Shown: positions 28,987-38,132 of the stretch, piece by piece | How the letters are laid out: every line of letters begins with the position of its first letter | How positions within the stretch are numbered: the stretch's first letter is position 1 | Origin: Corynebacterium sp. | GTDB taxonomy: Bacteria; Actinomycetota; Actinomycetes; Mycobacteriales; Mycobacteriaceae | Assembly (NCBI GenBank): GCA_030530875.1 | Contig: JAUMUD010000002.1 | Location: forward strand, 1 to 49,468 | Reading direction: 5' to 3' | DNA length: 49,468 nucleotides | Position numbers and translations under genes: made by a program | Notes under the pieces: model-generated | The model's input: only the letters and a program-made list of their open reading frames with translations | Databases searched by the model: none | Told to the model about the DNA's origin: nothing

Positions 28987-30090
28987 TTACGCAAGGTGGA
29001 CTTTGGTTCCATCTTGAACCGCCTCGTAGACGCGCATGACATCGCGTGCCACGGTGGCCCAGTCATAGATTTCCGCGCGCTTCTTCCCCGCTGCTTGGAG
29101 CTGAGCGCGCTTTTCCGGATTTGTGATTAGGTCCACAAGCACCCGTGCGAGGTCCTGCGCGTCCTCGTTCTTAAAGAGTGCGCCCGCAGGCTGCTCAGAA
29201 TCCGCGTCACAGACAAGCCTAAAGGCCTCAAGGTCACTGGCCACCACAGCAGCGCCAGCCGCCATAGCTTCCACGAGCACAATACCGAAGCTCTCACCGC
29301 CAGTATTTGGGGCCACGTAGATATCCGAACGGCCCAGAACCGTAGCTTTTTCCTCATCGCTCACACGACCAAGGAAATCCACGCCAGGAACTTCCCTGCG
29401 CTCACCGCCACCCATCACGCTAATTTTGAGCTGGACCTCTGTCTCTTGCCGCACGGTCTTGAGTGCCTCAAGCAGATAATTCAGCCCCTTGCGTGGCTCA
29501 TCCAGGCGGCCAAGGAAGCAGATTTCCACCGCCTCACCGGGCTGCTTGACTACCTCATGCTTAGCAAAAAAGCCCGTATCCACACCATTTGGGATCAATA
29601 CTGGGTCAGTACCCAGTTGCTCCACCTGCCAGCGACGGGCAAGTTCAGACACAGCAATGCCACCACGGATACGCTCAAGATAGGGGCGCAGCCATGGGGT
29701 CGAGAGCTTCAAAAGAATACTGCTATTGGCCGAGACATGGTAGGTGGCCACAATAGGCCCCTCACAGGCTTTGAGTGCTGCAAGGGAGAAACCAGGAACA
29801 TTAGGCTCATGGATATGGAGGACATCAAAATCGCCCTCCTCAATAAAGTCCTTAACCTTGCGGTTCACATGACGACCGAAGGAGAGGCGGGCAACAGAGC
29901 CGTTATATTTAATCGCAGTGGAGGCGCCACCCTTGACAATAAAATCGGGCACTTCAGTTTCCGCCGAACATGGACCCAGGACCTTTACATAATGGCCTTG
30001 GGCAATATAGACCTTGGCCAGGTCGATAATGTGGGCCTGCACGCCACCGGGTTCATCAAAGGAATAAGGGCATATGAATCCAATGCGCAT
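28987..30090 (-). CDS. pimA: Phosphatidyl-myo-inositol mannosyltransferase PimA
   Basis: A 367-residue GT4 glycosyltransferase that adds the first mannose from GDP-mannose to phosphatidylinositol on the cytoplasmic face of the membrane. The N-terminal MRIGFICPYSFDEPGGVQAHI is characteristic of PimA. The C-terminal Rossmann half has FLGRLDEPRKGLNYLLEAL and the donor-site GGESFGIVLVEAMAAG. ATG 30090 is 17 bases after patA. The HIT-pgsA-patA-pimA order is the conserved actinobacterial PIM cluster. Confidence 0.97.
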   Translation of the reverse strand: MRIGFICPYSFDEPGGVQAHIIDLAKVYIAQGHYVKVLGPCSAETEVPDFIVKGGASTAIKYNGSVARLSFGRHVNRKVKDFIEEGDFDVLHIHEPNVPGFSLAALKACEGPIVATYHVSANSSILLKLSTPWLRPYLERIRGGIAVSELARRWQVEQLGTDPVLIPNGVDTGFFAKHEVVKQPGEAVEICFLGRLDEPRKGLNYLLEALKTVRQETEVQLKISVMGGGERREVPGVDFLGRVSDEEKATVLGRSDIYVAPNTGGESFGIVLVEAMAAGAAVVASDLEAFRLVCDADSEQPAGALFKNEDAQDLARVLVDLITNPEKRAQLQAAGKKRAEIYDWATVARDVMRVYEAVQDGTKVHLA

Positions 30091-30107
30091 CGCTTATTCC
30101 TTTCTGC

Positions 30108-31004
30108 TTATTTCTTCTTACGGTCCTTTGGCCACAGTCGGGCTAGCATATGCCAGTCCTGCGGATAAAGACTAATGGTCTGCTCAAAGCCATGGGCAAT
30201 GGCCTGAACGGTGCTCTGAAGATCCGTGACCTCAATTGGAGGCTGAACAATAAAATTCCACCCACGTCCCTTACGGATGCCATTGCTCTTTGGCCTGAAA
30301 CCACAATGGACCACGTGCAGGGCCGCACCAGTTTCCAGAGCCAGCTCCGCTGGGCCTGCTGGGAAGGTCGTCTCCTCATTAAAGAATTTAACGGGAACAC
30401 CATTGCGCTTCAAGTCGCGCTCACCAAGAAGGCAAATAATCTTGCCCTCTTCCAGGCGCTTCTTCAAAGTAGCAAATGGCGGCTCCCCACCGGTAAGAGG
30501 CAGAACCTCAAAACCCAGGGATTCACGATAATCCACGAAGGCCTGATACACAGCCTCGGGCTTGAGACGCTCTGCCACGGTGGTAAAGCCATTGAAATGG
30601 GTGGCCAGCCACAAGCCCGCCATATCCCAGTTACCCGAGTGGGTCAGAACCAATACCACGCCCTTGCCTTTTTCATAGGACTCATAGACATAGTCCAGAC
30701 CAGTAGCGCTGGCTTTAATCTCATCGAGCAAAGTCTGGTCGCCCACCATATCCGGCAGGCGGAAAGCCTCCATCCAGTAGCGGGCATAGGAGCGCGCCGC
30801 CTGGCGGATCAAATAATCATCCACATGGTCAGGCCCCACCACGCGCGCGAGATTCTTTCGCAGCTGTGGGAGCCCCTGGCCGTTCTTGGACCACAGGTCA
30901 GCAGCCTTATCAAAGAGCTTCTCCGCCACCTTTTCCGGCAGCAGACGCACCAGCTTCCAGCCACCTTTATAGCCCAGAGTAGCCAGTGTATCGTGGAAAT
31001 CCAT
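30108..31004 (-). CDS. patA: Phosphatidylinositol mannoside acyltransferase (HtrB/LpxL family)
   Basis: A 298-residue acyltransferase with the HX4D catalytic motif THSGNWDMAG (His122, Asp127) and the later GERDLKRNGVPVKFF element. In mycobacteria the syntenic enzyme PatA acylates a mannose of phosphatidylinositol mannosides; the same role is inferred from position between pgsA and pimA. Its ATG shares one base with the pgsA stop (TAATG). Confidence 0.92.
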   Translation of the reverse strand: MDFHDTLATLGYKGGWKLVRLLPEKVAEKLFDKAADLWSKNGQGLPQLRKNLARVVGPDHVDDYLIRQAARSYARYWMEAFRLPDMVGDQTLLDEIKASATGLDYVYESYEKGKGVVLVLTHSGNWDMAGLWLATHFNGFTTVAERLKPEAVYQAFVDYRESLGFEVLPLTGGEPPFATLKKRLEEGKIICLLGERDLKRNGVPVKFFNEETTFPAGPAELALETGAALHVVHCGFRPKSNGIRKGRGWNFIVQPPIEVTDLQSTVQAIAHGFEQTISLYPQDWHMLARLWPKDRKKK

Positions 31005-31666
31005 TAGTTCTTCTCTTCCTGGCTAAATTCCTTGGCACCAGCAGGAGCAGCAATATGCTCCAAAGCAACAGGCTGAGTAGAGGCCATATAGAGGCGCTGA
31101 ATAACGGTAAAGATCGAGCCCACGGCCAGAATCCACAGGCTTACTTCCACAGCCCATGGCACGCCCAGACCCTCAAGGCCAATACCGAGCAGACCGATAA
31201 TCAAGCGCTCAGGACGCTCAATCAAACCGCCCACAATCTTAAAGCCCGAGGCCTCAGCACGAGCCTTCACATAAGAGATCACCTGGCTGGAGACCAGCGT
31301 AATCATGCAGGCAATCATGGTCACCTGATGGGCTTTATCGGTATAGACCAGCCACCAGGCAATAGCGCCAAAGAGCGCACCATCAGCGATGCGGTCGCAG
31401 GAGGCATCGAGGGTCGCACCGAACTTGGTGCCACCACCGCGCATGCGGGCCATGGTGCCATCGAGCATGTCAAAGGCGGTAAATACAGCAGTCAGAATCG
31501 CCGCAATGACCAAATGCCCTGTTGGAATAAGGCATACCGAAATGGCGACTGTAATCACCGTGCCGATAATGGTAATGGCATTAGGGCTAATGCCGGCCTT
31601 CACCAAGGCACCCGCTACAGGTTCAACAACTACGGCCGCTGGCTTACGGCCTTTAGTGCTGAGCAT
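31004..31666 (-). CDS. pgsA: CDP-alcohol phosphatidyltransferase, probable phosphatidylinositol phosphate synthase
   Basis: A 220-residue polytopic membrane enzyme with the complete family motif: Asp66, Asp69-Gly70, Ala73-Arg74, Gly83, Asp87 and Asp91 in FDMLDGTMARMR and FGATLDASCDR. Mycobacterial members at this locus join CDP-diacylglycerol to inositol phosphate. The frame opens further upstream to 31726, but ATG 31666 has AAAGGA before it and overlaps the HIT gene by only 14 bases. Confidence 0.93.
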   Translation of the reverse strand: MLSTKGRKPAAVVVEPVAGALVKAGISPNAITIIGTVITVAISVCLIPTGHLVIAAILTAVFTAFDMLDGTMARMRGGGTKFGATLDASCDRIADGALFGAIAWWLVYTDKAHQVTMIACMITLVSSQVISYVKARAEASGFKIVGGLIERPERLIIGLLGIGLEGLGVPWAVEVSLWILAVGSIFTVIQRLYMASTQPVALEHIAAPAGAKEFSQEEKN

Positions 31667-32276
31667 TACTGTCCTTTCCTCCTGTGTAATCCGCATCCGC
31701 GCCCACCCGCGCAATACCAAGGTCAATTCCTAGGTCCAGCCAGCCTTGGGCCAGCAGCTCACGGGTATCACGAAGCTTCTGTGGAAGTACTTTAACACCA
31801 TCGATGATGGTCATGAAATTAGCGTCACCTGTCCACCGGGGCACAATGTGCATGTGAAGGTGCTCGCCAACAGAGCCTCCCGACGGCTTTCCAAGATTAA
31901 AGCCGACATTAAAGGCATGAGGGGCCGAGACGTGCTTAATCACGCGAATACAAGCCTGGGCCAGGGCAAAAATCTCTTGGGATTCCTCCTGGGTGAGGTC
32001 CTCAAGTTCAGCTACTTGACGGAAAGGAACAACAAGCAGATGCCCTGGATTATAGGGATAAAGATTAAGAACCACATAGCAGGTCTTCGCACGCGCAACA
32101 ATGAGACCTTCACGGTCGCTCATTTTTGGCACACGAAGAAATGGGTCGCCATCCTTAGGGCCTTCTTCAGTCTGTGCACCCTTCGCAATATAGTTCATGC
32201 GATATGGAGCCCAGAGCCGTTCGAGCCGGTCAGGGGTGCCGATGCCCGTATCCGTGTATTCGGGTTCTTTCATCAT
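31653..32276 (-). CDS. HIT-family nucleotide phosphorylase/hydrolase
   Basis: A histidine-triad protein of about 207 residues. The catalytic triad region reads GEHLHMHIVPRW (His139, 141, 143). YPYNPGHLLVVPFRQV is the usual HIT core. Family members act on dinucleoside polyphosphates or AMP derivatives; a homologue occupies this place next to thrS in mycobacteria. Two adjacent ATG codons (32276, 32273) are possible starts and there is no Shine-Dalgarno, so a leaderless message is possible. The frame extends to 32357 through terminator sequence, which is rejected. Confidence 0.88.
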   Translation of the reverse strand: MMKEPEYTDTGIGTPDRLERLWAPYRMNYIAKGAQTEEGPKDGDPFLRVPKMSDREGLIVARAKTCYVVLNLYPYNPGHLLVVPFRQVAELEDLTQEESQEIFALAQACIRVIKHVSAPHAFNVGFNLGKPSGGSVGEHLHMHIVPRWTGDANFMTIIDGVKVLPQKLRDTRELLAQGWLDLGIDLGIARVGADADYTGGKDSNAQH

Positions 32277-32293
32277 ACTTATTATCCTACCCA

Positions 32294-32323
32294 CAAAACT
32301 AAGGCGCCGATTACTCGACGCCT
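32294..32323 (-). terminator. Terminator between thrS and the HIT gene
   Basis: On the minus strand AGGCGTCGA pairs with TCGGCGCCT (one G-U) around GTAA, followed by TAGTTTTG. It separates thrS from the PIM-synthesis genes. Confidence 0.7.
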
Positions 32324-32340
32324 CTTTTGTGCCTGAGAAA

Positions 32341-34392
32341 TTACAGGCGTTCCTCAATCAGGGCCTGGGTTGGCTGCTCATTATTACGCTCAGCAACCCA
32401 TGCGCAGATAATATCCACGGCCTTATCCACTGGCACGCCGTTGACCTGGGTGCCATCGAGGAAGCGGAAGGACACTGCCCCGTTCTCCACATCGCGGCCA
32501 CCAGCCAGCAACATGAATGGACGCTTGCCGGTGGTGTGGTTACGGATCTTCTTCTGCATGCGGTCATCGGAGGTATCAACCTCAGCACGAATACCACGAG
32601 CACGCAGCTTAGCAGCCACATCCTCGAGGTATGGCACGAATTCCTCAGCAACAGGAATACCCACAACCTGGTGTGGAGCCAGCCATGCTGGGAAAGCACC
32701 AGCATAGTGCTCAAGAAGCACACCGAAGAAGCGCTCGATAGAACCAAAGAGCGCACGGTGAACCATGATTGGGCGCTTCTTGGTGCCATCGGCAGCGGTG
32801 TACTCGAGCTCGAAACGCTCAGGCAGGTTGAAGTCCAGCTGAACGGTGGACATCTGCCAGGTACGACCAATGGCATCGCGGGCCTGAACGGAAATCTTTG
32901 GGCCGTAGAAAGCAGCGCCGCCTGGATCAGGAACGAGGTCCAGACCGGAGTTCTTAGCTACACGCTCAAGAATGGCAGTGGACTTCTCCCAAATCTCATC
33001 GCTACCCACGAACTTCTTCTCATCCTTGGTGGAAAGCTCGAGGTAGAAGTCATCCAGACCATAATCACGCAGCAGGGAAATAATGAAGTCCAGCACGGTG
33101 CTGATTTCCTGCTCCAGCTGGTCCTCGGTGCAGTAAATATGGGAGTCATCCTGCGTAAAGCCACGGGCACGGGTCAGGCCATGAACCACACCGCTCTTCT
33201 CATAGCGGTACACGGTACCGAACTCGAACAAGCGCAATGGAAGCTCACGATAAGAACGGCCACGGCTAGCAAAAATCAGGTTGTGCATTGGGCAGTTCAT
33301 TGGCTTAGCGTAGTAATCCTGAGGCTGCTTGGTGCAGTTACCATCCTCGTCATACTCGCCATCCAGCTGCATTGGAGGGAACATGCCATCGGCATAGAAG
33401 TCCAGGTGGCCGGACTTCTTAAAGAGCTCACCCTTGGTGATATGTGGGGTGGACACGAAGGAATAACCGCCCTCAATATGGCGACGACGGCTGTGGTTCT
33501 CCATCTCCATGCGCACAGTGGCACCGTCCGGATGGAAGACAGGGAAGCCAGAACCAATCTCATCAGGGAAGCTGAACAAATCAAGCTCAGCACCGAGACG
33601 ACGGTGGTCACGCTTCTCAGCCTCTTCCATCATGTGCTGATAGGCCTCCAGGGCCTCCTTGGACTCCCAGGCCGTACCATAAATACGCTGCAGACCAGCA
33701 TTGGCCTGATCACCACGCCAATACGCAGCGGAGCTACGGGTCAAGGCAAAAGCAGGAATGTACTTGGTGGTTGGCACATGTGGGCCACGGCACAGGTCAT
33801 ACCAGCACACATCACCAGTACGTGGGTTCAGATTGTAGTAACCGGTGAGCTCACCGGCACCAATCTCAGTAGCCTCATGGGAATCAGGGTCCACATTGCC
33901 CTTATCCTCAATCAACTCAAGCTTATAAGGCTCATTCTTCAGCGCCTCACGGGCCTCCTCAGCGGAAGCATATACACGGCGCTCAAACTTCTGGCCCTCC
34001 TTGATGATCTTCTTCATGCGCTTTTCAATACGCTTGAGATCCTCAGGGGTAAAAGGCTCAGCAGCATCAAAGTCATAGTAGAAGCCATTCTCAATGGCTG
34101 GGCCGATACCAAGCTTGGTGCCTGGGAACTCGGCCTGCACAGCCTGAGCCATGACGTGAGTACAGGAGTGGCGAATGACGCTACGACCAGCCTCAGTATT
34201 AGCTGGCACAGGGGTGAATTCCGTATCCACAGTTGGCACGGTCGAAAGATCCCTCAGGTTACCCTCAGGGTCAGCGACACAGACAATAGCCTGCTCACCC
34301 TTATTTGGGAGATTACGCTCCCGCATCACAGCACCCACTGGCTGACCAGCAGGAACGAGGAATGGACTCAGGTCGAGTTCCTCACTACACAC
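32341..34392 (-). CDS. thrS: Threonyl-tRNA synthetase
   Basis: Class IIa threonyl-tRNA synthetase, 683 residues. It has an N-terminal TGS domain, the N2 editing domain with [12 protein letters not shown] and later CRGPHVP, a catalytic core with zinc ligands in [24 protein letters not shown] and [12 protein letters not shown], and a C-terminal anticodon-binding domain. The frame opens to 34533, but GTG 34392 is chosen because AAAGGAG lies about seven bases upstream and the protein then starts at [15 protein letters not shown]. The 53-base gap after the peroxidase gene leaves no room for a T-box. Confidence 0.98.
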   Translation of the reverse strand: MCSEELDLSPFLVPAGQPVGAVMRERNLPNKGEQAIVCVADPEGNLRDLSTVPTVDTEFTPVPANTEAGRSVIRHSCTHVMAQAVQAEFPGTKLGIGPAIENGFYYDFDAAEPFTPEDLKRIEKRMKKIIKEGQKFERRVYASAEEAREALKNEPYKLELIEDKGNVDPDSHEATEIGAGELTGYYNLNPRTGDVCWYDLCRGPHVPTTKYIPAFALTRSSAAYWRGDQANAGLQRIYGTAWESKEALEAYQHMMEEAEKRDHRRLGAELDLFSFPDEIGSGFPVFHPDGATVRMEMENHSRRRHIEGGYSFVSTPHITKGELFKKSGHLDFYADGMFPPMQLDGEYDEDGNCTKQPQDYYAKPMNCPMHNLIFASRGRSYRELPLRLFEFGTVYRYEKSGVVHGLTRARGFTQDDSHIYCTEDQLEQEISTVLDFIISLLRDYGLDDFYLELSTKDEKKFVGSDEIWEKSTAILERVAKNSGLDLVPDPGGAAFYGPKISVQARDAIGRTWQMSTVQLDFNLPERFELEYTAADGTKKRPIMVHRALFGSIERFFGVLLEHYAGAFPAWLAPHQVVGIPVAEEFVPYLEDVAAKLRARGIRAEVDTSDDRMQKKIRNHTTGKRPFMLLAGGRDVENGAVSFRFLDGTQVNGVPVDKAVDIICAWVAERNNEQPTQALIEERL

Positions 34393-34445
34393 GTTGTGCT
34401 CCTTTTTGAATGAGAATTGAACGCTAACTACTTTACCACGTGGCC

Positions 34446-35663
34446 TTATGCCAGCAGCTCTTGGGCCCAATAGCTGGTGCCGTCCGTGCCCGGTGGGCAG
34501 AAATACACCTGGGAACCAATATGGGTAATCCACTGGTTGAGGCGGTCGGACTCATCCAGACGCTGCTGAATCGGGGTGAACTGCTGCGTTGGGTCCTTCT
34601 GGTAGCAGATAAATACCAGGCCAGAGTTCGCGGTCTCCTCCGCCCCCGGCACTGGTGGCAGGTCATAGCTATAGGCGCGGCGGCGAATCTTTTGGTACGG
34701 CTTATCTTCCGGATTGGTGGCCCTGGCCATGTGCGAGGCTGGGTCGATAATTGGCAGGCCAAGGGAGTCGGTCTTCTTGAAATCTGCGGTGTCAAACTCG
34801 TTGGTGCCGGTCAGAGGCGCGCCGGAATCCACCTTGCGGCCGAAAACTACCTCTCGGGAGTCACGGTCCAGCATCTCCCAGGTGTCCATATTGAAAGCTA
34901 TTCGACGCACCACCATCGCAGACCCGCCAGCCAACCAGCTCTTAGAATCCTGGATCCATACAATATTGTCGTAGTCAAGGTCAGAAGATGGATTCACTGT
35001 ACCATCCTTGAAACCGAAGAGGTTACGGGCAGTGGAACCAGCAGGCTCAGTGCCATTGGCATTAAGGAAGCCTTGCTGCATCCAAACATAATCGGTGTAG
35101 TCCGCAGCAGTACGAATCATATGGCGTGTGGCATGCGAAAGCGTGGTTGGGTCATCGCAGCACAGCTGCAAAACAATATCGGTCTGTGGCCAGGACTTTT
35201 CATCAAGCTGGTCCTTGGACATGGCAGGAATTGGCGCGAGCCAGGCTGGCTTTTGCGCACTCAGGCCTGCGCGGTCAAAGAAATTAGCACCCACACCGCA
35301 GGTGATGGTGAGATTAGCGGGGCTGGCGACAACTTCCTGCTCCAGGTCCGCCAAAGGCGCAATGCCGGAGCACAGACGCCTAGCATCCTCAGTCCACAGG
35401 CGCATCAAAAAGCCCATTTCGCGCTTGGTTACAGCCGGCTTCAGATTAAAACCAACGAGATTAGCATGGGCTTGGGGTGGGGTCTGGATGCCAGCCTGGT
35501 GGGGGCCGTCGAAAGGCACGGTGGAAGAACCGAAACTGACGGGGACTGCGGGCATGGCAGAAGGGTCATTCTTTGTGCAGCTGACGAGGGTGGTGCCAGC
35601 AGCCACAATGCCCATGGAAGCAAGGAATCCACGGCGGCTTAGCCTGGAGCTTTGGGAAGTCAT
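34446..35663 (-). CDS. Tat-exported Dyp-type heme peroxidase (EfeB-like lipoprotein)
   Basis: A 405-residue dye-decolorizing peroxidase. The N-terminus is a Tat signal ([11 protein letters not shown]) ending in a lipobox-like LVSC (Cys29), suggesting a folded, lipid-anchored envelope enzyme. Heme-site landmarks are GFKDG (217-221, the GxxDG motif), [12 protein letters not shown] and probable proximal His311 in [10 protein letters not shown]. EfeB-type enzymes oxidise substrates with peroxide and have been proposed to take iron from heme. Here the neighbours are CopC and PCuAC rather than EfeU/EfeO, recalling the Streptomyces copper-chaperone/Dyp pairing. A terminator hairpin sits only about 20 bases before ATG 35663, so expression probably requires read-through. 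Confidence 0.93.
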   Translation of the reverse strand: MTSQSSRLSRRGFLASMGIVAAGTTLVSCTKNDPSAMPAVPVSFGSSTVPFDGPHQAGIQTPPQAHANLVGFNLKPAVTKREMGFLMRLWTEDARRLCSGIAPLADLEQEVVASPANLTITCGVGANFFDRAGLSAQKPAWLAPIPAMSKDQLDEKSWPQTDIVLQLCCDDPTTLSHATRHMIRTAADYTDYVWMQQGFLNANGTEPAGSTARNLFGFKDGTVNPSSDLDYDNIVWIQDSKSWLAGGSAMVVRRIAFNMDTWEMLDRDSREVVFGRKVDSGAPLTGTNEFDTADFKKTDSLGLPIIDPASHMARATNPEDKPYQKIRRRAYSYDLPPVPGAEETANSGLVFICYQKDPTQQFTPIQQRLDESDRLNQWITHIGSQVYFCPPGTDGTSYWAQELLA

Positions 35664-35680
35664 CTCAACCTATCTAAACA

Positions 35681-35707
35681 TTAAAAAGACGCGGCCGGAG
35701 CCGCGCC
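35681..35707 (-). terminator. Intrinsic terminator between the PCuAC and peroxidase genes
   Basis: On the minus strand CGCGGC-TCCG-GCCGCG followed by TCTTTTTAA. It ends about 18-20 bases before the peroxidase ATG, so it may act as an attenuator. Confidence 0.85.
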
Positions 35708-35718
35708 ATGCAGTGTAA

Positions 35719-36357
35719 TTAGTGGGAAGCGGAGGTGGTGGCGGAAGAGCTCATGCCACCTTCGCCCTGGAGGTTGCCATTGGAACCGTAGTTCTCACCG
35801 CCGGAAGCGGAGGTACGAATGGCCAGGCTTGGAACAGTGACATCATCGGCACCGTCGAACTTCAGGGTGAGGTCGATGGTATCGCCGGCCTCAATGGCAC
35901 GCTCAACATTCATAACCATGAGGTGGTCGCCACCTGGCTGGAGGGTGAAGGTGGAGTGGGCTGGAATCTCGAAGCCACCCTCATGCTCCTGCATTACACC
36001 ATTAACAACCTCGTGGAGCTGGTAGGTGACATCACCCAGAGCTTCGGAGGAGAAGCCCTCGAGGGTGACAGCATGGTCGGTGTTATTGACAATTTCACCG
36101 AAGATAGCGGTCATGTTCCTGTCGGTGCCCTTAGCGCGAATATAGGCGTTGTTGAAGCTCACGCCCTCAGCGGTGGTGCTGGCGCTGGAGCTTGCGCTGC
36201 TTGCAGAGGTAGTTGCAGTTGCGCTAGGTGCGGAAACACCGGTAGCGGTGTTGACCTGCTTATCAGAATCCTTCTGGGAGTTGGAGCAACCGCCAAGGGC
36301 GAGAGCAGCCACAGCAAGGGAAGCAACGGCGAAGGTTGCCATAGAACGAGAAGACAT
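35719..36357 (-). CDS. PCuAC-family copper chaperone lipoprotein
   Basis: A 212-residue lipoprotein with lipobox ALGGC (Cys24), a Ser/Ala/Thr-rich linker to about residue 65, then a PCuAC cupredoxin-like domain. The copper motif is visible as LHEVVNGVMQEHEGG followed by HSTFTLQPGGDHLMVM, giving the spaced His and Met ligands. These proteins carry Cu(I) outside the membrane to cuproenzymes or to heme-copper assembly. It starts seven bases after the copC stop, so the two are translationally linked. A Ser/Gly/Thr-rich tail ending SATTSASH follows the domain. Confidence 0.9.
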   Translation of the reverse strand: MSSRSMATFAVASLAVAALALGGCSNSQKDSDKQVNTATGVSAPSATATTSASSASSSASTTAEGVSFNNAYIRAKGTDRNMTAIFGEIVNNTDHAVTLEGFSSEALGDVTYQLHEVVNGVMQEHEGGFEIPAHSTFTLQPGGDHLMVMNVERAIEAGDTIDLTLKFDGADDVTVPSLAIRTSASGGENYGSNGNLQGEGGMSSSATTSASH

Positions 36358-36363
36358 AAATAC

Positions 36364-36888
36364 TCACTTTCGCATACGTACAAAGATGATGACTGCCAGT
36401 AGCACAATAAGCACCACAATAATGGCAATAATCAGGCCAAGGTGGGAGGAGCTCCCGCTTGGCTGGGCCTCTGCACTTTCTGTTTCAGTGGATGAAGTCG
36501 AACCATCATCCACGCTGAATTCGAGCTTGCCGCGGGTGGCGTGACCATCCGAGGAAGTAATTTGGAAACCAATGGTGTAGTGGCCATTGCCGCCCTGCAC
36601 AGTATCAGGCAGCTCAAAGCGCACCAATCGACCATCAAGCTCAGGGGTTGTTGTGTAGAGAATATCTCCGCTGTCCGAGTTGCTCAGGGCAACAGTATTA
36701 AAGACATTTTGAGGCTCACCCGAAAATTCAATCTCGTACTTCCTTGGCAGCGTATCGACGACTGCCCCGTTAGCTGGATTTGAATTAACTACAGCATCAT
36801 GGGCAAAGGCCTTGAGGCTGCTCACTGGGAAAATCATCGCCATGAGGGCAAAAAGTACCGCAAGAATGGCGCGGGATTGAATTTTCAC
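36364..36888 (-). CDS. CopC-domain copper-binding membrane-anchored protein
   Basis: About 174 residues. The signal peptide ends at AFA and the mature protein starts with His30 (HDAVVNSNPANGAVV), the N-terminal copper ligand of CopC proteins. The second landmark SSDGHATRGKLEFSV is present, followed by a Ser/Glu linker and a C-terminal helix (LGLIIAIIVVLIVLLAVIIFV) with basic stop-transfer. The frame extends to 36924, but GTG 36888 has AAGAAGG upstream and begins the signal peptide. It is the first gene of the copC-PCuAC-peroxidase run. Confidence 0.9.
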   Translation of the reverse strand: MKIQSRAILAVLFALMAMIFPVSSLKAFAHDAVVNSNPANGAVVDTLPRKYEIEFSGEPQNVFNTVALSNSDSGDILYTTTPELDGRLVRFELPDTVQGGNGHYTIGFQITSSDGHATRGKLEFSVDDGSTSSTETESAEAQPSGSSSHLGLIIAIIVVLIVLLAVIIFVRMRK

Positions 36889-36913
36889 TTGAACCTTCTT
36901 TTTCGGAAATATT

Positions 36914-36937
36914 ACCGACAACACTATAGTAGTCGGT
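36914..36937 (-). promoter_or_regulatory. Candidate copC promoter with overlapping palindrome
   Basis: The minus strand has TATAGT (36928-36923) as a -10 candidate. It lies between ACCGAC and GTCGGT arms (36937-36932 and 36919-36914), an imperfect 24-bp palindrome. A metal- or redox-responsive repressor could block the promoter here. Confidence 0.4.
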
Positions 36938-36975
36938 CGCTATCTATAAAAAGTTCCCAGAAAATTTTTAATTAA

Positions 36976-37446
36976 TTATTTTTGGATCTTTACTCGATAG
37001 ACCAAGTCGATGGAATACATCCACACAATATGGCCGAAGAGCTCAGATAGGTGCTCTTCCAGGGGCTGATCCTGCGGGGCCGGAACAATCTTAAGAAGCG
37101 GCATCATAATGACATGTGAGAAAAGCCACACAAGGATGCCGAAGACTGCGCCCTTGCCCTTACGCACTGATGGGAAAATTCCGGCAAGGAAGAAATAAAG
37201 GACGGCGAAGAAGATAGAGAAGCCGAAGTGGATAATGAAGCTCACCCATGGCATTTTGTTGCCGAGAATCTCGTAGGTCGAGTGGGTGATTTTGGATGGT
37301 ACACCGATATTTTCCAGCATTTGCTGGGGTGGGTTGGTGGCGTTACGTTGCGGGCTGCGTGGTGGGAACGGGACCTCCCAGCCGAATTTCACGATGCCGG
37401 AGAGGATACCTGCAATGATTCCTGCACTTAGCTTTGTTTTTATCAT
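36976..37446 (-). CDS. YagU-family (DUF1440) membrane protein, copy 1
   Basis: About 156 residues with four hydrophobic segments. It shares with its neighbour the strings GIVKFGWEVPFPPRS, TNPPQ, MPWVSFIIHFGFSI and EHLSELFGHIVW, which match the YagU family of inner-membrane proteins (the E. coli member is linked to acid resistance). Exact function unknown. The frame opens at TTG 37461, but ATG 37446 fits a leaderless message: TATTAT ends six bases upstream. The terminator of the other copy lies immediately before it. Confidence 0.85.
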   Translation of the reverse strand: MIKTKLSAGIIAGILSGIVKFGWEVPFPPRSPQRNATNPPQQMLENIGVPSKITHSTYEILGNKMPWVSFIIHFGFSIFFAVLYFFLAGIFPSVRKGKGAVFGILVWLFSHVIMMPLLKIVPAPQDQPLEEHLSELFGHIVWMYSIDLVYRVKIQK

Positions 37447-37460
37447 GCATCCATAATACA

Positions 37461-37493
37461 AAAATGATGCCCCGGCGAGGCCGGAGCATCATT
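37461..37493 (-). terminator. Terminator between the two YagU-family genes
   Basis: On the minus strand AAATGATGC and GCATCATTT, plus an inner CCGG/CCGG pairing, followed by a T run that runs into the -10 of the next gene. Confidence 0.88.
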
Positions 37494-37541
37494 TCGTGGT
37501 TTTAGTTAATAAATCTTATGAAGGCAGTGGAAACTTAGGTC

Positions 37542-38132
37542 TTAGCGCGCCACCTCCGCATCGGGCTCGCGAGTGAGGCGGTTTCGGACGTCGCGACGCA
37601 CAACTTCAATGGCCCAGAGCCAGACAATATGACCGAAGAGCTCAGAGAGGTGCTCAGCGGCTGGCTGGTGCCATGGGGCTGGGACAATACCAAGGGCTGG
37701 CATAACAATCTCGTGGAAGAGAATCCAGACGATGATACCGAAGACAGCACCATTCCACTTCTTGACTACTGGGAAACGCTCAGCGAGCAAGCAGTAGATA
37801 AGGGCAAAGACGATGGAGAAACCAAAGTGAACGATGAAGGAGACCCAAGGCATCTGGTTACCAAGGATGGAATAGGTCTGGTGGGTGAAGTGCTCACTGA
37901 AGCCCATGTGCTGGAGGAATTCCTGCGGTGGGTTGGTGAGGTTGCGCTCGGCGCTACGAGGTGGGAAAGGCACCTCCCAGCCGAACTTCACAATTGCGGA
38001 AAGAATGCCGCCCAGGATACCTGCCCAGAAAGCTTGGATATACCGACGGTTTGCTGGGTTGGTCTCCTGAAGCCCAGCGAAGCCCTTGTGTGTATCACGA
38101 GTTAATACGGGGGCCTTAGTGGCGGTCGCCAA
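37542..38132 (-). CDS. YagU-family (DUF1440) membrane protein, copy 2
   Basis: A 196-residue paralogue of the preceding membrane protein with an extra N-terminal cytoplasmic stretch of about 30 residues and a longer charged tail. The same conserved strings appear (IVKFGWEVPFPPRSAERNLTNPPQ split over the first loop, and AEHLSELFGHIVWLW). The start is TTG 38132 with AAAGGAGAT five bases upstream. It was probably produced by tandem duplication. The control region upstream has four TTAGGT elements. Confidence 0.87.
   Translation of the reverse strand: MATATKAPVLTRDTHKGFAGLQETNPANRRYIQAFWAGILGGILSAIVKFGWEVPFPPRSAERNLTNPPQEFLQHMGFSEHFTHQTYSILGNQMPWVSFIVHFGFSIVFALIYCLLAERFPVVKKWNGAVFGIIVWILFHEIVMPALGIVPAPWHQPAAEHLSELFGHIVWLWAIEVVRRDVRNRLTREPDAEVAR

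Noticed and set aside
32341-34445. Possible T-box leader for thrS
   Set aside because: Only 53 bases separate thrS from the upstream peroxidase gene, too short for a T-box, and no T-box sequence is seen.
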